Positions 60,292-64,000 of a DNA stretch of 64,000 nucleotides are shown here, piece after piece; within the stretch, counting starts at the first letter, position 1, and every line of letters starts with the position of its first letter. The stretch spans positions 1 to 64,000 of the forward strand of contig JAOSJP010000034.1 in assembly GCA_027494015.1 (NCBI GenBank). The letters are read 5' to 3'. Source of the DNA: Anaerolineae bacterium. GTDB taxonomy: Bacteria; Chloroflexota; Anaerolineae; Aggregatilineales; Aggregatilineaceae. The position numbers were made by a program, and so were the translations under genes. Under the pieces are notes generated by a model. That model had not been told where the DNA came from, searched no databases, and saw only the letters and a list, made by a program, of their open reading frames with translations.

Positions 60292-61200
60292 CTACGGTTC
60301 CTCGGCGTTTCTCATCGAACTTTCATCCTCGCCTGCCTCGCTTTCCAGCAGGCGGCGGTAGGTCGCCTGCAGCGTGAGCGCGTCCGCAACGTGGAACGGC
60401 TCCGGTGCCTCGACTCCCACGGTGCCCCGCGCGCCACGATCCACGAGCGCCTGCAGCAGCGCGCGGTATTGCAGGTCAGCTTCATTAAGCGGCAGGTGAT
60501 GGCGCTCTCCGCGCGGCCCGTAGGCGATGCCCGACATGTGCGCGTGGAGGTTGTGCAGCCCGCGCTCGCCCAGGGCCGCGTCTACCGCGTCGAGAACGGC
60601 GGCGAACTCCTCATAACTGTTGATCTGACCCGCGCGCGCGTGCAGGTGCGCGAAGTCAATGCACGGCAGCACGCCGGGAATGTCGCGGCTGAGCTGCAGC
60701 GTCTCCTCCAGCGTGCCAAAGACGGCGGGCTTGCCCATCGTCTCCGGGCGCAGCGTGACCTCCACGCCCTCGCTGTCAAGGAGCGCGCGCAGCTCGCGCA
60801 ACTTCTCGGCGACGCGCTCGTACACTTCTTCAGGCGGCTGATCGTGGTAGGAGCCGGGGTGAAACACGATGTCGCACGCGCCCGCCAGAAAGCCCTTGCG
60901 CGCGGCGGCGAGCAGGCGCTCGTCGCTCTTGCGCATCAGGTCGGCGCTCTGGCTGTTGAGATTAATATAATAGGGGGCGTGGATGCTCAGCGTGATCCCG
61001 TGCGCTTCGGCTGCGGCTTTGATCGTGGCGCACATCTCGTCGGACACGCGCACGCTCTGCACCCAGGCGATCTCCAGGTGATCCAGCCCCAGCAGGCGCG
61101 AGTACTCGATGGCAGCAGGCGTGCCAGGCCGGGGAGTGGTCGCCGGGCTGCCGACCGTGCCAAAACGCAGCAGCTCGGCGGGGCGGTCGTTCGTCGTCAT
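60292..61200 (-). CDS. Endonuclease IV-like TIM-barrel (AP endonuclease family 2)
   Basis: An intact 302-residue protein from ATG 61200 (MTTNDRPAELLRFGTVGSP). The xylose-isomerase-like barrel shows LGLDHLEIAWVQSVRVSD, ITLSIHAPYYINLNS, GACDIVFHPGSYHDQPPEE, VTLRPETMGKPAVFGTLEE, LPCIDFAHLHARAGQIN, NLHAHMSGIAYGPRGERHH and TVGVEAPEPFHVADALTLQ. The His, Glu and Asp residues at strand ends match the Zn-binding set of Nfo enzymes that cut at abasic sites. The sequence is shorter and more divergent than classical Nfo (the glutamate motif is RPETMGK), so an isomerase-like role cannot be excluded. Confidence 0.82.
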   Translation of the reverse strand: MTTNDRPAELLRFGTVGSPATTPRPGTPAAIEYSRLLGLDHLEIAWVQSVRVSDEMCATIKAAAEAHGITLSIHAPYYINLNSQSADLMRKSDERLLAAARKGFLAGACDIVFHPGSYHDQPPEEVYERVAEKLRELRALLDSEGVEVTLRPETMGKPAVFGTLEETLQLSRDIPGVLPCIDFAHLHARAGQINSYEEFAAVLDAVDAALGERGLHNLHAHMSGIAYGPRGERHHLPLNEADLQYRALLQALVDRGARGTVGVEAPEPFHVADALTLQATYRRLLESEAGEDESSMRNAEEP

Positions 61201-61265
61201 GCGAAAACACCCATCCTTTCTTCGTTGGCACGCCGCCAACGGTCGTGCCAGGAGCCGGACCACTC

Positions 61266-62159
61266 ATGAAACGCAGATCATCTCATTCACCTGACCAGCG
61301 GCGCGATCTGGCGCTGGCCGGGGCGGCGTTTGTCGTGGCCCTCGTGCTGTGGCAGGTGCAGGGCCTCTACCTGATCATGGTGCCCTTCCGTCTCTTCGTC
61401 ACCATGATCCACGAGCTGGGTCACGGACTCGCCGCCGAGCTGACCGGCGGCGACTTCCTGCGCTTCGAAGTCACCAGTCGCGGCGCAGGGCTGGCCTACA
61501 CGCGCGGCGGATCGCCCTTCGTGATCATCCAGGCCGGGTACCTGGGCACGGCTCTCTTCGGCGCGGGCTTGCTGCTCCTGACCTACCGGACGCAGAGACC
61601 CGGTCGCGTGGCCGTCGGCGTGGGCGCGTTCCTGGCGATTCTGACCGTTGCCTATGCCGGGCTGCGTCCGGCGCGGCTGTCGCCGCTGGAGATCGTCCTG
61701 CTGGCAATTGTGCTCGCCGCCGCCGCATTTCTGGTGCTCACCCGCGAGACTGACCGGGGCCGTTGGGCCGGCGCGGGCGTCGCTGCGGCGGGCGGCCTGC
61801 TCTTCGTCTGGCTCGCCAGCGAAGGGCGCGTGTTGGGCGTGCTCGTAGGCCTGGCCAGCGCCCTGCTGCTGATTGCGCTGGGTCTGCGCGCCCGGCGCGA
61901 CGCCGTGCTGGTCGTGCTGACCTTTCTGGCCTTCCTGACCGGTCTGCAGGCCCTCAGCGATGTCTGGGTGCTGCTGCGGATCGTGACCATGCCCGGCTCG
62001 CTGCTGCCGCTCAACGACGCCAGCGCCATGTCCGACGAGTTCGGTGGCCCGGCGGCGGTCTGGGCCTTTCTGTGGATTGTGGGCGATGCGCTGCTCATGG
62101 GCGCGGCAGCCTATGTCACCTTCGTCCGTCCGCGCCACCAGCAGGCCGCAAGCGCGTGA
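61266..62159 (+). CDS. M50-like integral membrane metalloprotease
   Basis: An intact 297-residue protein from ATG 61266. After a first helix (LALAGAAFVVALVLWQVQGL), LFVTMIHELGHGLAAELTGG contains the HExxH zinc motif of the M50 family inside a membrane segment, and GGSPFVIIQAGYLGTALFGA follows with a GYLGxxLFG pattern typical of the M50B/SpoIVFB-like branch. Seven or so further hydrophobic segments are present. The third metal ligand, usually an Asp in a late helix, could be in SDVWVLLRIVTMPG or NDASAMSDEF. It would cleave membrane-bound substrates or act as a non-proteolytic relative. It converges with the next small membrane-protein gene (1 bp apart). Confidence 0.8.
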   Translation: MKRRSSHSPDQRRDLALAGAAFVVALVLWQVQGLYLIMVPFRLFVTMIHELGHGLAAELTGGDFLRFEVTSRGAGLAYTRGGSPFVIIQAGYLGTALFGAGLLLLTYRTQRPGRVAVGVGAFLAILTVAYAGLRPARLSPLEIVLLAIVLAAAAFLVLTRETDRGRWAGAGVAAAGGLLFVWLASEGRVLGVLVGLASALLLIALGLRARRDAVLVVLTFLAFLTGLQALSDVWVLLRIVTMPGSLLPLNDASAMSDEFGGPAAVWAFLWIVGDALLMGAAAYVTFVRPRHQQAASA

Positions 62160-62160
62160 G

Positions 62161-62640
62161 CTACCCATCCGCTGACGGCGCGTCGTCGCCACCGCTTCCG
62201 GCATCCACCTCATCGCCCTTCGGCTGCGGGCCAAACAGCGCGTAGATGACCACGCCGGACGAAGCGAGCAGAATCCCGCCAATGAACACGACCGCCTGCA
62301 AGCGCCCAATCATTGGACGGTTGCCGGGCGTAGAGGGATGACTGCCAAAGCCCAACACATCGGCCAGGCCCGCCGCGCCGGCAACGAGCAGTCCCGTCAT
62401 GGTCAGGCGGATGCCGATGTCCTGGGCCAGGGATGCGGGCTGCCCGGAATAGAACGCTTTCTTGGCGAAGTAATAGGCGCTGATGTACAGAATGGTGAAG
62501 CCCAGCAGAATCACCAGCACCTGCAGCACACCAACGCCCTCGGCTGTCTCCAGCCCGATGATGCCGGGGAACAGGCCGATCAGCGTGATCACCGCGCCGA
62601 GAGCGCCGATACTGATGCTGATCTCGCTGGTGCGTTCCAT
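62161..62640 (-). CDS. Hypothetical four-helix membrane protein
   Basis: An intact 159-residue protein from ATG 62640. Hydrophobic segments: IGALGAVITLIGLFPGIIG, VLQVLVILLGFTILYISAYYF, LTMTGLLVAGAAGLADVLGF and LQAVVFIGGILLASSGVVIYA. It has a short polar tail rich in Gly/Asp. No family recognised. It lies 13 bp after the dipeptidase gene, in the same direction, so it probably belongs to the same transcript (DsbA-like, dipeptidase, this protein). Confidence 0.75.
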   Translation of the reverse strand: MERTSEISISIGALGAVITLIGLFPGIIGLETAEGVGVLQVLVILLGFTILYISAYYFAKKAFYSGQPASLAQDIGIRLTMTGLLVAGAAGLADVLGFGSHPSTPGNRPMIGRLQAVVFIGGILLASSGVVIYALFGPQPKGDEVDAGSGGDDAPSADG

Positions 62641-62653
62641 AGGTCACCTGCCG

Positions 62654-63751
62654 CTACGCTGGCAGCCCGGCGCGCAGGATGCGCAAGAAATTGCCGCTCA
62701 GGATGGCCGACACGTCGGCAGGCGCATAACCGCGCGCGGCCAGCGCCGTGCCAATGGCCCACAGGTCCGCCGACGTTTCAAACTCTGCGGGCGCTGACGC
62801 CGCGCCGAACCCGCCATCGAAGTCGCTGCCAATTCCCACATGACGGGCGCTGCCGGTGAGCTGGCAGACATGGTCAATGGCGGCAATCACCGTAGCCATC
62901 GTCACGGCATCTTTGCGGTCGCCCGTCCGCCAGCCCGGCGCCAGGAACAGGTTATACGGCATGACGCCGATCGCGCCATCGCGCTCGGCGATGCGCTGGA
63001 TGATCTCGTCGGAGATGTTGCGGTCGGGGCGGTCGGGACAGAAGCGCAGCGGGTTGGCGTGGCTGGCATAGAGCGGGCCGTCATAACGATCCAGCGCCTC
63101 AGCGCACGCTTGTGGAGCCATGTGCGCCAGGTCGAGCACCATGCCCAGCCCAGCCATCACCTCCAGCAAGGCCCGGCCCAGCTCTGTCAGCGGGCCGGGG
63201 GCCTTCGTGCCGCCGCTGTAGCGTGTCTGCGACCAGGCCGGCCCGACAGCGCGCAGACCGCGCGCGTACCACTCTTCAAGCTGCTCCGGCTCCAGGATAG
63301 GATCGGCCCCTTCCATCGAGAGGATCACGCCCAGGTGATGATCCCCTACCCCGCTGCCGTCGCGCCAGGTCGCCAGCACAGCGTCCAGATCAGTCTGCGA
63401 AGTGATCAGGCGGATGCGCGGGTCGCTGTCGGCCAGGCGATGGTAGTAGTCCATCTGGCGCACGCCCCACGCATACGCCTCGGCGGGCGTCTCGTAGAGC
63501 ACCTGCTCGTCAGGATACGTCTTCGACCAGGCCGGGGCCACGAAAATGGAGGCGCAGGCAACCGCCACCCGGCCCAGCAGCAGCTCCGGCAGCCCAACCA
63601 TGCTGCGCCCGTGACGCTGGACGAAGATGGGATCGGTCTCTTGGCGGCGGCGTGCCCAGGCGCTCTGCAGAAAGTCACGCCCGTGATTGAGATAATTCCA
63701 GGCGATGTCCAGGTGCCCGTCAACGAGGATGTCCTGCGCCAAAACGCTCAT
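62654..63751 (-). CDS. Membrane dipeptidase (peptidase family M19)
   Basis: An intact 365-residue zinc hydrolase from ATG 63751. VDGHLDIAWNYLNHGRDF carries the HxD metal motif, LGVILSMEGADPILEPEQL the bridging Glu, GLVLDLAHMAPQ-like MVLDLAHMAPQACAEALDR the next His, LYASHANPLRFCPDRPDRN another, and HVGIGSDFDGGFG the conserved Asp. It hydrolyses dipeptides, including some with D-residues or beta-lactams in homologues. No signal peptide is visible, so it is probably cytoplasmic. The start overlaps the preceding DsbA-like gene stop (ATGA, 63748-63751). Confidence 0.93.
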   Translation of the reverse strand: MSVLAQDILVDGHLDIAWNYLNHGRDFLQSAWARRRQETDPIFVQRHGRSMVGLPELLLGRVAVACASIFVAPAWSKTYPDEQVLYETPAEAYAWGVRQMDYYHRLADSDPRIRLITSQTDLDAVLATWRDGSGVGDHHLGVILSMEGADPILEPEQLEEWYARGLRAVGPAWSQTRYSGGTKAPGPLTELGRALLEVMAGLGMVLDLAHMAPQACAEALDRYDGPLYASHANPLRFCPDRPDRNISDEIIQRIAERDGAIGVMPYNLFLAPGWRTGDRKDAVTMATVIAAIDHVCQLTGSARHVGIGSDFDGGFGAASAPAEFETSADLWAIGTALAARGYAPADVSAILSGNFLRILRAGLPA

Positions 63752-64000
63752 GAGAAAGGGGCCTCCGCGCTGCCACCCGCGATCACCAGCGCGTCAAACT
63801 CGCGGTAGTCCTGCACTTTCTGGCCGTTGATGAAGAAGCTCGGCGTGCCGGTCAGCCCGCGCCGCTCGAACTCCGCCCGCGCGCGGTCGAGCACGTCCTG
63901 CACGGCACTGCCGCGCATACAGGCGTCGAAGGCAGCCATGTCCAGACCCAGGGCTTGCGCGCCCTTGCGGACGCGCCGCGAGTCAAAGGTGGAAGTCACG
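63748..64000 (-). CDS. DsbA-family thioredoxin-like protein, C-terminal part (cut by window edge)
   Basis: The window edge removes the N-terminus. The visible 83 residues contain FDSRRVRKGAQALGLDMAAF, CMRGSAVQDVLDRARAEFER and TGTPSFFINGQKVQDYREF. The GTPSFFING cis-Pro motif and spacing match the end of DsbA/thioredoxin_4 proteins of about 200 residues. The CxxC centre would lie outside the window. The function (disulfide formation or isomerisation) is an inference. Its stop overlaps the dipeptidase start, so the two are co-transcribed. Confidence 0.8.
   Translation of the reverse strand, partial: VTSTFDSRRVRKGAQALGLDMAAFDACMRGSAVQDVLDRARAEFERRGLTGTPSFFINGQKVQDYREFDALVIAGGSAEAPFS

Noticed and set aside
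60052..61269. A 405-codon plus-strand frame opposite the endonuclease IV-like gene
   Set aside because: The minus-strand barrel protein has conserved metal-binding motifs; the plus frame does not.

Overview
The window is GC-rich bacterial DNA, most likely from a Chloroflexota lineage (Anaerolineae-like). This is inferred from gene content: a fused transaldolase/glucose-6-phosphate isomerase, 2-oxoacid:ferredoxin oxidoreductase beside succinyl-CoA synthetase, a T-box leader, HrcA/CIRCE control of groEL, many membrane-anchored proteins with Thr/Pro-rich stalks, and palindromic intergenic repeats. No rRNA, tRNA, CRISPR array, integrase or transposase was recognised.

Layout. 0-7.6 kb: the end of a Na+-translocating decarboxylase subunit, a secreted protein of unknown role, a PadR regulator, a complete iron/cobalamin-type ABC importer (binding protein, permease, ATPase), an EamA exporter, a TatA-like protein and a GntR/FCD regulator. 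7.7-12.9 kb: korA-korB-sucC-sucD, the 2-oxoglutarate to succinate segment of the TCA cycle. 13.1-15.5 kb: an isoleucine-type T-box in front of a GNAT acetyltransferase, a TPR protein and a small membrane protein. 15.7-23.5 kb: ileS, a DksA/TraR zinc-finger protein with lspA, then on the minus strand an aldo/keto reductase, icd and two thioredoxin-fold proteins. 23.9-32.7 kb: a CPBP protease translationally coupled to a PAS-GAF sensor kinase; minus-strand MoaD/ThiS with rlmN, two related secreted peptidase-like proteins and a HAD phosphatase. 33-42.4 kb: a zinc-ribbon/FHA protein, hutU, DUF2277, a DHFR-like reductase, a DUF3068 protein and two multi-membrane glycosyltransferase-like proteins.

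42.5-64 kb: a DUF4870 protein, aspS, an isolated phage-tail-tube-like (gp19) protein followed by two unknown genes, a phosphoesterase, two paralogous membrane-anchored TPR proteins, groEL with two CIRCE operators, a PknB-type kinase, rpiB with tal-pgi (pentose-phosphate module), a tandem 200-bp repeat, an anchored formylglycine-generating-enzyme-like protein, an endonuclease IV-like TIM barrel, an M50-like membrane protease, a membrane protein, an M19 dipeptidase and the end of a DsbA-like protein.

Quality. Almost every gene of moderate length in 1-42.4 kb carries one to six single-base indels, mostly in G/C runs, whereas none was found in 42.5-64 kb. These look like uncorrected sequencing errors, so the split genes are annotated here as single genes with the breaks noted. 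No single unmistakable new system stands out. The best candidates for follow-up are the T-box operon, the orphan tail-tube cluster, the active/degenerate peptidase pair and the CCTCACCCC-bounded palindromic repeat family.
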